From positions 16,309,683 to 16,373,682 of the forward strand of contig CM056380.1 of assembly GCA_029718625.1 (NCBI GenBank): a DNA stretch of 64,000 nt. Reading direction: 5' to 3'. Source of the stretch: Synaphobranchus kaupii (lineage: Eukaryota; Chordata; Actinopteri; Anguilliformes; Synaphobranchidae). This document shows positions 1 to 16,261 of the stretch, piece by piece. Both the position numbers and the translations under genes were made by a program. Numbering within the stretch: position 1 is the first letter of the stretch; the number at the start of each line of letters is the position of its first letter. The notes beneath the pieces were generated by a model. That model searched no databases, was not told the DNA's origin, and worked only from the letters and a program-made list of their open reading frames with translations.

Positions 1-200
1 TGTCATAATTAGCACTGGTGAGCTCTGGGACGCTGAACTCTTTTGTGGCTGTTTGGTGGAACTAAACGCGGAAACATATTTTACGTCCTGGTAGCGGCAC
101 ACAGCAGCTAACAGGTGTGCTGCTCACCCCAAGGTGTCTCCAGAAATGGGACCTGTGAGAAGGTTCTTGTGTTCTCACTGAGTACGGTGTTGTCACATAA
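1..200. other. Left-edge intronic sequence, no feature seen
   Basis: Unique-looking sequence to the left of the first recognisable stac3 exon. It is presumably stac3 intron, since the upstream exons with the C1 domain are missing. I see no exon, RNA gene or mobile element. Confidence 0.5.
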
Positions 201-206
201 CGTTTT

Positions 207-470
207 GTGATTTTTCATTGTGCAACTCGTGTGATTTCTGTGACTCATATTATTTGTGCGATTCATGTGACCTGTGGAATTCATATGATTTTTGTGAACT
301 GTGGGATTCATATGATTTTTGTGAACTGTGGGATTCATATGATTTTTGCGATTTGTGTGATCTGTGGGACTCGTATGATTTGTGCGATTTGTGTGACCTG
401 TGGGATTCATATGGTTTGTGCGATTTGTGTGACCTGTGGGATTCATATGATTTGTGCGATTTGTGTGCTT
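207..470. repeat. 9-bp-based minisatellite (27 and 36 bp units)
   Basis: Tandem units built on a TGTGxx-type 9-mer, first as ~27-bp units containing tgtgaactgtgggattcat, then as 36-bp units containing gatttgtgtgacctgtgg. All unit lengths are multiples of 9, so open frames run through on both strands; these are artefacts. The array sits directly before the 50-nt stac3 exon. Confidence 0.9.
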
Positions 471-482
471 TGTGTTTCCCAG

Positions 483-4405
<3,923 letters not shown>

Positions 4406-4604
4406 ACCCAAACCGGACTGGAACGGAACAATGAACTGGAACCTTCCACGACCGGAACTGCCAGAGGGGCCCCTTTGCGCTCTCCGTCACGGAATTGTGT
4501 GGGTTTCGCGGAATTTCGTCCCTGGAAGTTTGCCATGAAGCTCCTCCGCACCCTCGATAACTCTCCCCCCAGCCAGCCGTCACTCCTTCCTAAGGAGATT
4601 CACA

Positions 4605-4644
<40 letters not shown>

Positions 4645-4652
4645 CCCACGCA

Positions 4653-4745
<93 letters not shown>

Positions 4746-5770
4746 CACGTATACACACACACGCACACACACCACACGCACACACACGCACGCACGCACG
4801 CACGCACGCACGCCCACACACACACACTCACTTACGCATCAGCTGCCGTAGCCTGCAGATCGGACGGGACAAGAGGGACGATCAAAACTTTGAAACGGCC
4901 GCATTAGCGGATAAATCAATCGCTTGTGTTTTGCAAGCACCATGCCCAATGAACCGTGGCAATATCACTGTTGCAAATGAGCTGTGTGAATGCTTTCCGC
5001 TGCGGCTGCAGTTGGCATTAGGAGGAAAATGACGGTACATCTGGGAGGGCTTCTCCGCGGCTTTCCTGGTCCTGGCCATTGTGTATGTTTCTGTGACTCT
5101 GTGAGAGGTGCGGTGCAGAGGGTCCAGGTAAATTTATAGTATTTTACCCCCCCCCCCCAAAAAAACAAAAAACAAACAAACAAAAAAAAATAGCACCCTT
5201 GGCCTCCCTGCTCCTGTACCATTGTTTGTGTGACACACACCACTTGTACAACAGTTACGATAAAAACTGAATGTTACCCCCCTCAATTTTATTTAACTGA
5301 GCATTTGAGTGCTAGTTAGTTTGTTGCCTTCAACATTCTGTGAGACTATCTTGTGTAATGGTGGTGTGTGTCTGCACGTGTTTGCGATGTTTGTGGGTCG
5401 GTGCTCTCCTGCAATCGCGGCTTTCCCTGGCTCAGCCCCGCCCCCCCCCCCCCCCCCCTACTCTCTCTCTCTTTCTCCTCTCAAAAGCCGCGTCTACCGA
5501 GCGATGCTCTTCCATTGGTCCGGTTTGGTTCATTTCACAGCATCATATCCTATTGTGGTTCTGTCACAATCTCAATTTCAGCTTTGAAAGCTGAGTCTTT
5601 GGAAAAATGGTGTGAAACTTCAGTGATCGCCTCTAAGTGCCTTACGTACGAAGCCAGTGAGTGAAAGAGAGCAGGATGGTTACATTACATTACATTATAG
5701 GCATTTAGCAGACGCTCTTATCCAGAGCGACTTACACAACTTCTTATTACATTTATCCATTCATACAGCT
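4406..5770 (+). other. stac3 3' UTR and flank with CACG/CA arrays
   Basis: Follows the stac3 stop codon. It contains a (CACG)n/(CA)n array at about 4600-4826, a poly-C plus A-rich tract near 5147-5190 and a C17 run near 5441. No AATAAA is evident soon after the stop, so the mRNA 3' end is not located; it may lie in or beyond the N gap. Confidence 0.6.
5674..5770 (-). mobile_element. SINE tail, reverse orientation, cut by the gap
   Basis: Reverse complement of the fish SINE tail: attacattacatta, then ggcatttagcagacgctctt and atccagagcgacttac. The element continues into the N run, so its head is missing. Confidence 0.85.
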
Positions 5771-6270
5771 NNNNNNNNNNNNNNNNNNNNNNNNNNNNNN
5801 NNNNNNNNNNNNNNNNNNNNNNNNNNNNNNNNNNNNNNNNNNNNNNNNNNNNNNNNNNNNNNNNNNNNNNNNNNNNNNNNNNNNNNNNNNNNNNNNNNNN
5901 NNNNNNNNNNNNNNNNNNNNNNNNNNNNNNNNNNNNNNNNNNNNNNNNNNNNNNNNNNNNNNNNNNNNNNNNNNNNNNNNNNNNNNNNNNNNNNNNNNNN
6001 NNNNNNNNNNNNNNNNNNNNNNNNNNNNNNNNNNNNNNNNNNNNNNNNNNNNNNNNNNNNNNNNNNNNNNNNNNNNNNNNNNNNNNNNNNNNNNNNNNNN
6101 NNNNNNNNNNNNNNNNNNNNNNNNNNNNNNNNNNNNNNNNNNNNNNNNNNNNNNNNNNNNNNNNNNNNNNNNNNNNNNNNNNNNNNNNNNNNNNNNNNNN
6201 NNNNNNNNNNNNNNNNNNNNNNNNNNNNNNNNNNNNNNNNNNNNNNNNNNNNNNNNNNNNNNNNNNNNNN
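5771..6270. other. Assembly gap (500 N)
   Basis: Exactly 500 N, which usually marks a gap of unknown or nominal size. It lies between stac3 and rbm34 and starts inside a SINE, so sequence is missing and the true distance between the genes is uncertain. Confidence 1.
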
Positions 6271-9200
6271 AGATGGTCTTTGTGTCTCTAAGATCCGAGC
6301 GCGCTAGCAGGAGGGAATGTCGGCGCTCCTAATTGCTGGAAGACCCTGGTACAGCGGCGCTCCATTGTACAGAGGCTTCGCTGGCAGCCCTGAATGAGCG
6401 GGAATTCAGGCGCGGTCGTGCCTTGTCACCGATCCCTGGGGCTGCAGAAAACCCATCTGCCAGTATCTGAGAATGTTGAGTTTAATTATGTCTCTTCCCA
6501 GATTAGAAGTTTTCTTCCTGTTTACAAATGACTGAACACGTGAGGATGACTCTGGGAGGTGGAAGAAACGCAATTAGGCTTAAGCTGTCTGTAAGGGAAG
6601 GCCAGGTGTGTTTTTTACTACTCAATGAGTGTGATACCAGGGGGGGACAGGACTTTGGGCATGGCCAGTGCTGTGCGAGGAGAGGATGTTTAAGTACAAT
6701 GCTGAAGAACAGCGCTTTTAATCATGTTGTACCCGAGATGTACCCGAGACGTAGCATCTGTTGAATTTATGTTTGTTTCTCATTGACATCAAGTCCAGTT
6801 TAATTTATACCTGGTCCAATGATACCTCAGTGGTGTTACCTATGAAATGTACTTACCTTTAGCTCAGGTACAACACACACCTGAGTGTGACGGAAAGCGC
6901 GCCTGTACCGCTAATAAATCAACATAAACTGGAATTTGTAGAGCACACCACAGGTGTTGGATACATAAGTATTAATTTAATTTCCATGGTAACAGGAAAA
7001 GATACAACACGTGGAAGGGATGAACATTACCTGCCAGTCAGACGACTATTATTATTGGTGCTATACTGCTGTATTATACAGGACTGAGTTACAGTTACTG
7101 ATTTTCTGATTTCCAGGATCAGTCATAGCTTTCAGAATAACCAGACAAAAACTAAAATCTGAAGGTTATGGCTGTGGTGCTATGGGTTGGGTAGTACTGG
7201 GTTAGATCAGTGGAGTTAGAAGGGGGCATGGGGGGGGGGGGGGGGGTTGGGGTATTGTGTCATTTATTCTATGAAGGAATATTATTGTGTTTTCAAACTT
7301 CAGCACAACATGCTTGTAAAAAAACACCTGTGCCTTGTCCGAATCGGTGCACTTGCTTACTATTGAGTATGCCAGTTGAGCATACTTGGGGGGGGGGGGG
7401 GGGGAAACTTAAGCACGCGATAATTCAGAAAATTGTTTTTAATATCCCCGGATTGTATACTTATTTCCGGGTTTTCGCTGATAATAGTATTGAGGATATT
7501 TTGTGCATACTGCATGTCACTATAAACAGTATGCAGCAAGTAGTGTACAGCATGCTAGTACACAGGACGCAGTAGATAGGGCTCTGATTCGGACACAGCC
7601 CTGTTCTTAGAGTGAAATTCCAGAACATGTTTGCAGCTTGGTGCTCATCGTGACCGTAAAGAGAACGTGTGTTCCATCATACTTAGAATAGTGGCGCCAC
7701 CTTCTGGCCATCAACCCATACTGCAGAGGAAGTGGTCTCCTGAAACACGCCTCTCGCTCCCTTTCTCTCTCCTGCCGTGTTGAAGTCCATTTCTCACCCT
7801 CTGAATTGCTCTCTCTCGCTCACTCACTCACTCCCCTCCCTCTCTCTCTCGCTCTGTTTTTTTTAATCATAATTCAAACCCTCTTATTTTATTAGTCTCA
7901 CTTCTGGAATGACCCCCCCTCCTTTCTTTAACAAAATAAAGTTCTAAATTGAGGATATTCACCTGCCGGCTAAACGGTGACATTAAAGGCTCATTCAGGA
8001 AGTGAAGAGAAGCAGTGTTGTTGTTCAGTTGTCACCAGGCCTCCAGTCCCTTTCTTCTTCTACACTTTCAGCTCTGTCCCACGGAAGTGTGTTCTTTGAC
8101 ACTTGCGTAAATTGTATGCCTTTGTACGACATTTGTATATTGAGACGTGTGTTTCGAGTCAAGCTATTTAATATCTTGCACTGTTAATACTGTGTACTTT
8201 TCTGTATAGACTAAGTGTTTTAAGTGTAGTTTTATGTGTGTGCCCTCAGAGGGTAAAAGCATGTCTCTCTTTATTTTCTCTTTTATTTCTGTTCTTTTCT
8301 TTTGTGGTGTGTGAGTTTCATCCAGTGTCAATTTGTTTTTCATATTTTTTGTAGAAATGTCTTTGTGTTTTTGTTTTCTCATTAGCTTGTGCTAGTATGA
8401 GAAGCTTTGTTGTTCTTTTGTTGTTGTTTTTTAAAGCTGGGTTAAAAAAAAGAAAAAAAAAGTATTTTGCAACTTGTATATGAGCTGTAAAGTTTTATGA
8501 ATCTTTACAAAAAAAAATGTCCAGGAACAGAGAGAGAGAGAGGCACAAAGCTCATAGGAAAGCTCTAAAGTATTTATTAGATTCTGCTCATGGATCTTGT
8601 GTAATTTATTGTACAAATGTAAGCAAAAACAGACGCCTCTGTTGAAAATAAATGCCATAGTTTGAAGTCCTTGGTCTGTGTTTGTTTTGCGTAGACATGG
8701 TCCAACATACATGGAATGCGTTGGAAGAATGTACTTGCTTGTGGTCTCTTCTCTTCTAGCAATAACTTATTGGAATGCACACACACAAACACACACACTC
8801 ATCTGAATTCTTTAGCAGCTGTCCCAACCTGCATAAAATCACTGCTATGCTGCCAATAACTGAACATTGATTCATTAATGTACTCGTTATACACAGTTAG
8901 CATTTGCATATAAACTACACTGAATATTTCATTTATATTGGCCTTCAGAAAGTAGATCTGTCACATGTTTGACCCATGGATGTGCGATATACAGCTGCAG
9001 AGAGACTTAATTTTACAACTTGCCATTCTAACCATGTCCAGCTAACATCAATGAGCTACGCTGAACAAGTCGGGCTTGGATTCCAGGTTCCTACAACCAA
9101 CATTTTAACATTTTAAAGTTGGAACAGAGCAAGGACTACAGTAAGTTTAGTTCAGAAAGTGCTTGTGATACAATGATGCAACAGCATTGTCCAAAACTAT

Positions 9201-10367
9201 TCAAATGCTTTTTCTTACCAGCCAGATTATTAAATGCAGTTGGCCTACACAGTATAGGACTAAGATTGGATGTTTGTATAACGTATTAACATATTAAAAT
9301 ATCATTACTATTATTTATAATTTGCAAATGAAGGCATCTCTATTACATTTCACTTTATCATTTATCATCCATCATCAGTTTAGAACAGGTAATTATTAAA
9401 CACAAAACTGAAAAAAAATTATGCTTCATCTCCATCATAAACAATTGGGAAACGCAATAGGAAGAAGAAAACGGGGATAAGGGAATAATGTGCATTGTTT
9501 TTACTCTCTCCAGTGTCCTTCATTATTCTTCAGGTAAGCACAGTTTTGAGCTTTTTAAAGTGCTTAAATGTTCTTATTTATTGATTTAAGTTAGAGGCAA
9601 ATCTAAGGAGTGTGTATGTGTATTTTCCAACATGAAAACTCGATGTTGGTTTTGAATTGAGCAAAAATGGTAAGTTTTAAAAAAACAATTATTACCGTTT
9701 TGTTTCTCACTGTTCCAAGGGCCAGGGGTAAGTTTGGATGCATTTAGCCATCCGGCAATTTGCTGAATTGTCCAGTCATAAAAGTATAAGTAATATATAC
9801 ATCGGATTTTAAATGTTTCCATTGGCTTTTGAAATACTGATGTATGTTATGTATCGCCCCACCTGAAATAGTGTAAAAAATAAATAAAGTCAAAACACGC
9901 GTTTTTAGTTACACGGCTGTACTTCTATTTCCTTAGTGACAAATTTTATTGAAAGAAGCCGGATGACAGGACTTTTTATTTTTTTTACCAGCTGCTATTC
10001 AGGTATTTAGATGCATTTTTGCTGTGCGTTGCCGTGGTTGCCTGATGGGAACCAAAGATTAAACTTGTTTGTCAGCCGGAACGAATAATTTGACGGACAG
10101 CAAGCTTGTGAACAAAACGTGTTTGGAAAAACAAGCGACTCTTTAAACTGTTATTTCGATGTTAATATAAAAAAATATTTAGTTTTTGCCCGTACAGTTG
10201 TATTATGTGTATGATTTTGACTATATGACAACTGAAAATAAGCTTACAAGAGGCACCCCTGATACAATTATTCAACAGGGATCACGGAGAAGAGTTTTAA
10301 TCTATTTGGCGATTAGTTTGGTTCACTAAACTGTAGCTGGCTAGCTGGCTAGCGAACGGGAATAACC
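6271..10367. other. Intergenic interval upstream of rbm34; possible 3' UTR with poly(A) signal
   Basis: No coding exon found. Notable content: G runs near 7231-7247 and 7388-7403, a CT-rich stretch at 7740-7860, and AT-rich sequence at 7900-8700 that reads like a 3' UTR. It has AATAAA at 8647-8652 followed by GT-rich tctgtgtttgttttg, so it could be the distal 3' UTR of stac3 or the end of a gene hidden in the gap. From 8700 to about 10000 it is AT-rich and featureless. The rbm34 promoter should lie just before 10368; I see no TATA box. Confidence 0.45.
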
Positions 10368-13300
10368 ATGGAAAAGAAATCTACAGGAAATAGGTAAGCA
10401 GTTTTTATTGAACAAAAACTGACTTTGGTTGGCTTACTTTAGCTATTCACACGCACTTGTGCAACAAGCCATTTTACATCTGGTGTTACTGGCTAAATGT
10501 AACGATTGTTGCTGTCGTTCTGTTGTTTTGATACTGGTTTATTAGATAAGAAATCCCGCTACCTGTTAGAATTTATGTGACTTAAGTTGGATGTATGTAG
10601 CCAGTAGATGAAAATGTAAAGTGATGTCAAGAACAAACATTTTTTTGTGATTGCTATGTGATGCTATTACTACAAAAAATATTTTGTAGTTATCTGATAG
10701 GATCTATTTTTTTAATGTTATTATGAATATTGCTTTTTCAGCGAACCCCCTGAGGCACTCTCTGAGCAGACAGACGGCTATGTGGTGGGACAGATATCTG
10801 GCAGTTTGTTCCCAAAGAAATCCACATCCGGCTCCAGTCACTTGGCTGCTTTATTCAAAACTGAATCTTCAGCTTCCAGTGTACTGTTTGTACCTGCACC
10901 AAAGGTGAGTTCAACAGGACTGTATTCAGTTAAAGTTTGGCACCGTAGTTCCTACCAAAGTTGCCTTGCTTGTCAGGATCATAACCTTGCAATATGGTGA
11001 GCCTGACCAGTCTGCTCATAACCTTACTGTACAATGAGCCTGACCAGGCTGCTCATAACCTTACAGCACTATGAGCCTGACCAGGCTGCTCATAACCTTA
11101 CAGCACTATGAGCCTGACTAGGCTGCTCATAACCTTACAGCACTATGAGCCTGACCAGGCTGCTCATAACCTTACAGCACTATGAGCCTGACCAGGCTGC
11201 TCATAACCTTACAGCACTATGAGCCTGACCAGGCTGCTCAAAACCTTACAGCACTATGCGCCTGACCAGGCTGCTCATAACCTTACAGCACTATGAGCCT
11301 GACCAGGCTGCTCATAACCTTACAGCACTATGAGCCTGACCAGGCTGCTCATAACCTTACAGTACTATGAACCTGGTTGACACTGATGTGTGAAGTCCAC
11401 TCAAATTTCAGGGATGCGCTTTGCTAATAATCTAACAGCAAGTTGCCACTTCAGGCTAATCATGCTGTCGTGTATGTGGGGATACAGTTCAAGGTGGTGG
11501 TCCAAAGAAATTCAACCACTGACCTGTAACATCAGGCTAAAACTTGGTAGAATCAATCAGATTGCAGGAGTTATTATCACAAACTATCTTTCTTTTCCCA
11601 AGTGTCTTGGGTCGAGACTTACTAACAAATGAACAACTCCGCTCGTCCATTTTGAATAAAAACCTTTCTTTGTATTCACATTGAAAGACGCCGCACATTA
11701 AAATGTGAAGTCTTGGTTTTTCCTCTGCAGCCGGTTGTAAAAGCCACAGAGAAGAACTGGGAGGATGCTGGATCCACAGGCCCAATCGTACAGACTCAAA
11801 AGAAGGCAACAAAAAAGGAAAAAACCGCAGCGGAGAAAACGGTCGAAAACAGGTGGGTGACTTTCTTTGTTCGTTATTATTGTTATTATTAATGATTTTT
11901 TACTCTGATGCTGTTGTTTAAATGGAGATCATTGGTTTTTAATCCGCTCGTTTAGGGAAAGCGCTTTGCAAAATGCCGACGAGGAGGAAGACGGTGTGAG
12001 GAAGGTTTCTAAGAAAAGCAAACGCAAGGCTGTGGAAATGGTACGTGGCGGCTTGGAGGAGGAGGAGGGGAAGCCGGCCCGGAAGAAGAAGGACTTCAAC
12101 ATGGCGGAAGAGAGGATAAAGAACAAGAGGACAGTGTTTGTGGGGAACCTGCCGGTCAGCTGCACCAGGAAGGTAGGGGGCGCTGTAGCATGTTTTCCTG
12201 CAGTGCAAACCTCAGAACAGCAAAACAGCCGAGTACAGCCACAGCTCTTATATACTGGCAGTCAGGGACGGGTCTAGAAATTATTTCTGCAGGGGAAAAA
12301 ATATGAGAAAGGTAACCATTACAGACCCCACCTCTCGGGGCGCCCTCGAAAGCTTTCCCTGTTATTTCCTCTTTAGCTCCGCCCCTGCTGGCAGTAAGCC
12401 CACACATGTATTTTAACATTTGTGTGTTTCCTCAGGGTTTTGGGCAACTGAATGAGGACTCTGTGTGATTGTGGTGCTGGTGTATGAGGATTGTGGTGTG
12501 TGTGTGTGTGTGTGTTCTCATGGTTTTAAGCAGCGTTATGGGGACAGTAGTGTGTGTGTGTGTTTACTCTGGGTTTTAAGCAGTGTTATGGGGACAGTAG
12601 TGTGATTGTGTGTGTGTTTACTCAGGGTTTTAAGCAGTGTTATGAGGACAGTAGAGTGATTGTGGTGTGTGTGTGTGTGTGTTTACTCAGGGTTTTAAGC
12701 AGTGTTATGGGGACAGTAGTGTGATTGTGGTGTGTGTGTGTTTGTGTGTGTTTACTCAGGGTTTTAAGCAGTGTTATGGGGACAGTAGTATGATTGTGGT
12801 GTGTGTGTGTGTGTGTGTTTACTCAGGGTTTTAAGCAGTGTTATGAGGACAGTAGAGTGATTGTGGTGTGTGTGTGTGTGTGTTTACTCAGGGTTTTAAG
12901 CAGTGTTATGAGGACAGTAGAGTGATTGTGGTGTGTGTGTGTGTGTGTTTACTCAGGGTTTTAAGCAGTGTTATGGGGACAGTAGTGTGATTGTGGTGTG
13001 TGTGTGTTTGTGTGTGTTTACTCAGGGTTTTAAGCAGTGTTATGGGGACAGTAGTATGATTGTGGTGTGTGTGTGTGTGTGTTTACTCAGGGTTTTAAGC
13101 AGTGTTATGGGGACGGTAGTGTGTGTGTGTGTGTGTGTGTGTTTTCTCATGTTTACTCTTTACCTCCAGGCCTTGCAGCTTCTCTTCAAAGAACTAGGCC
13201 CCATTGAGTCCATTCGGTTCCGCTCTGTGGTAAGTGCTAGCGCTCTGAAAATAAACGATACCAAGATGTAAATTAAAGGAAAACATTTGGTCATATTTGT

Positions 13301-16261
13301 GGCGACCATTTTTCTGAGCTCGTTGTGTTCAGGTGCCTGTATAATTGGTCTTGTTTTACTGCAGACACGGGAAGATGCCTCCATGTCACTGAAAGTGGCA
13401 GCTATACAGTAAGTGATCCGAAGCCCTCCGATTCAGTCCATGCAGGCTTTTTTATTTTCTTTTATTGATGACAGAATATGAGCAAATCTTTGCGCTTCCA
13501 TTTTAAGCTTTTAGCAGATGCTCTCATCTAGAGCGTCTTGCACGGATGACATTTTTACATACAATCCATTTATATTTATTTTATTTTATTTATTTGGTTT
13601 AAAAGGACAATGTGCACAAACATTAATTATTGGGATAAAAAGATGAGTGCACCAGATTTAGCAGAAAGCTCATTTCCATCTGTAGTCCTATACATAAAGA
13701 CAGATATACAAAAAAGATACAAAATCCAACATCACAACACAATTACAAATGCAGTACTGAATAAAATAAATATACAGCAGCATAGTATAAAAATATGTAA
13801 ATATGTATATTTACTGAAGCAGTTCAGGTTAAATTTTTTGCCCAGGGGTGCAAGAGGAGGGAGCCCCCCAGCTTGGACTGCAACCTTTGAGTTGCAAGCC
13901 CAGTTACCTAACCACTGTACTACACTGTACTACATTGTACTACATTGTCACCTGCATGATTAGAGTCCATCGTGCATTATTACAAATGGTGTCAGGAGGA
14001 GTGGGATGCACGGCGGTAATGCCTTTCTGCTTGTTAATAAATGTAATTGCGTTTCTTGCAGGCGAAAGGTCCATCCCAAAAGACACAATATCAATGCCTA
14101 CGTAGTCTTCAAAACTGAGGAAGGGGCTCAAATGGCATTACAAAGGTGCAGTATTTAATTCACCAACCTGTCACGCCTGATTGTTCAACACAATTCATTC
14201 ATTACAAATGGAAGCGCCCAAAAGACTAATTTAGCTCACTAGATTCCTGGTGATTACTGTTATTCTTTTAAATACTTTTTTTAAAGTTACTAAAAGTTAC
14301 TAAATACATACTGTATTTAATTTTTGAAGTTGTAATTCAGTTGTACAATGTCTGTTAACTGTGTATAAGTTTGGCATTGCTCTTTTATTGTTCTGTGTTT
14401 TAATGATTTTTTAAAAATAATCACTATTTTCCTATTTCTAACTGTTTCCTATGAATTTATGTTGGTTTATTGTTTTTTTGTTTTGTTTAAAATTGTCTAA
14501 ATTGTAAATAATAGTTAATAATATCATACTCACATCAACCCTTCTAGACCAGCTTAAAAACACAAATTTATAATAGTAATGATCATTACAAGAACAATTT
14601 CTTCATTATAATATTTGAGCTTCGTGGATCTCTTGGAACTATACTTCCTCCCTCTGCACTTTGACCCCTGACCTTTGCTCTTGTGTTTTCACTAAGTGGC
14701 TCTGCATAAGAGCATATGCTAAACGGCTGCCCCAGTGTGAATCATTAGCTGATAACAGAGCCGCGTTTTTGTTCTCCTGCAGGAACGGTTTGGAGATTGA
14801 GAAAGGCTTTCACATCCGAGTTGACAGAACGTCCAAATCTGCCTCTGTAAGTCCCGCCGCCCACAAGGCCATTATCCTTCTCATCCACCTGTTAACGACT
14901 GTTAACGCTCATGTAGCCTTCTGCTTAATGAACAGGAGCAATGGCAATTTCATCTGAAACTTGAACCACTGTGTTTTTCAGCATGATCACAAGAGGTCTA
15001 TATTTGTTGGCAATCTACCATATGGTAAGTTATTCATTCCCTCCTCAATTTTCTCTTTTGTAGTGATTTTTTTTTCTTCCCGCTCTTCTTAATTGAGAGA
15101 AAAGAAAACTGAGGGAGCTGTTTAGTCCTTGCCTCATTTTCATATTGTCCATGATATCATTCTTTTATGAATATAATAAAAGCCCCTGGACTTTTCTTTT
15201 AGCACTGCCCTCCAGTGGCAGACAAAGGTATTACTCCCCCCAACCTCTCGTTTGACAGATATAAATGAGCTTCCCCTGAGGGAACACTTTGAGGAGTGCG
15301 GCAACGTGGAGGCTGTGCGTCTGGTCAGGGACAGGAACTCCGGGATGGGAAAGGGCTTCGGCTACGTCCTGTTTGAGGTGAGAGCTCTCGGCCTCCTGGG
15401 CGGGTCTCAGCACTGCGGTCATACGGGGTTGAGTCCTGCGGCCATACGGGGTTGGGTACTACGCTCATATGGGGTTCAGTACTAATTGTATTAATCATTA
15501 CAATGATCACCTGCCATTAAATAGCCACCGGCATTCATTAGTTAATCATTGCAGCTAATCAATCAATAAATCAATCTTTATTTAAACAGCATATTTAGTA
15601 AAAGGCCTCCAATGCATTTGACAAGCGAAAAAAAATATAATGAATAAAAAGTCATGAAAAAAGACGTGGTAAAAACATAAAAAGGCATTGTACTGTTCAT
15701 GTATGTAGTGTATATAGTTGAAGTGACTGGTGTTGGACAGGTGTTAAACGGTGCTGGACTCCTCTGCTCTAGAGCATTGACGCTGTGCAGCTGGCCCTGA
15801 AGCTCGACAACTCTCAACTGGATGGCAGGAAGATCCGGGTGAAGCGCTCAGTCAAGAAGGAGAAACTGAAAAACACGGCCACAGGCAAGGGCCCCAGAGC
15901 CGGAGCAGCCAAGGGCCCCAGAGCCGGAGCAGCCAAGGGCCCCAGAGCCGGAGCAGCCAAGGGGCCCAGAGCCGGGGCCGCTAAAGGACCCGGGAAGGGA
16001 GAAGCGAGAGCAAAGGACTCTGGGAAAGCTGCGGGGACACAGAAGGGGCCTAAAAGAGGGGGCTTCAAAGGACGGCCGGGGAAGGGGCCCCAAAGCAAGC
16101 CCTACGCGGGCCCCGCTCAGCGCAGGTTTGGCAAACCCATGGGAGGGGGGTCTTTTAAGGGGGAAATGGTCACGGCGGGGGGTGAGAAAGCCAAGCAAGG
16201 GAAAGGACTAAAGAAGAAGAAACTGAAAGCGAGGAAGCGAGATCAGGCCATCCACATCTGA
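10368..16261 (+). CDS. rbm34: RNA-binding protein 34 (two RRMs, nucleolar, Nop12-like)
   Basis: Eleven coding exons: 10368-10393, 10742-10904, 11731-11852, 11956-12172, 13170-13229, 13365-13408, 14062-14145, 14783-14846, 14982-15024, 15259-15377 and 15773-16261. All have GT/AG borders and compatible phases, 1431 nt in total, coding for 476 aa plus TGA (human about 430). The start ATG is the first in the exon, in the context aaccATGG. Residues 1-160 are a Lys/Glu-rich N-terminus. RRM1 (about 162-255) has RNP2 VFVGNL and a divergent RNP1 NINAYVVF. RRM2 (about 265-340) has IFVGNLPY and the canonical KGFGYVLF. The tail (about 345-476) is basic, Gly/Lys-rich, and begins with four copies of GPRAGAAK. 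The yeast relative Nop12 acts in large-subunit rRNA maturation, so a nucleolar role in ribosome assembly is inferred. Same strand as tomm20 and about 3 kb upstream of it, the same order as in human. Confidence 0.97.
10979..11373. repeat. 37-bp minisatellite, array 1 (rbm34 intron 2)
   Basis: About 10-11 copies of a 37-bp unit composed of ataaccttacagcactatga and gcctgaccaggctgctc. It lies wholly in the rbm34 intron between 10904 and 11731. The same unit forms a second array at 38880-39326. Confidence 0.95.
12430..13150. repeat. ~60-70 bp minisatellite with internal (TG)n (rbm34 intron 4)
   Basis: About ten units sharing gggttttaagcagtgttatg, gggacagtagtgtgatt and a variable (TG)n, spaced 52-71 bp because the TG tract length varies. 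It fills most of the rbm34 intron 12173-13169 and ends about 20 bp before the next acceptor. Confidence 0.93.
13498..13965 (-). mobile_element. Reverse-oriented SINE interrupted by another repeat (rbm34 intron)
   Basis: The right part (about 13745-13965) is the reverse complement of the tRNA-like SINE head: ctaaccactgtactacac at the outer end, and ggcaagaggag-type body sequence inside it. The left part (13498-13575) is its tail (agcagatgctctcatctaga). Between them, about 13580-13740, lies a different AT-rich repeat resembling a fish LINE 3' end (ggacaatgtgcacaaacatt). Nested insertion into an older SINE is the simplest reading. Confidence 0.7.
14690..14730 (+). mobile_element. Degenerate SINE tail fragment
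   Basis: taagtggctctgcataagag resembles the SINE tail of 1377-1600 with several substitutions. Only the tail is recognisable; it lies in an rbm34 intron. Confidence 0.5.
15557..15625. mobile_element. LINE 3'-end-like fragment (rbm34 intron 10)
   Basis: An (AATC)n-like start followed by tctttatttaaacagcatat and aatgcatttgacaag, resembling the truncated 3' ends common to fish non-LTR elements. Short and degenerate, so family assignment is open. Confidence 0.4.
15890..15985 (+). repeat. 24-bp in-frame coding repeat (GPRAGAAK x4) in rbm34
   Basis: Four near-identical 24-bp units give four exact GPRAGAAK octapeptides at about residues 354-385 of Rbm34. Because 24 is divisible by three, copy-number change keeps the frame. 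The octapeptide adds Arg/Lys charge to a disordered basic tail. Confidence 0.97.
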
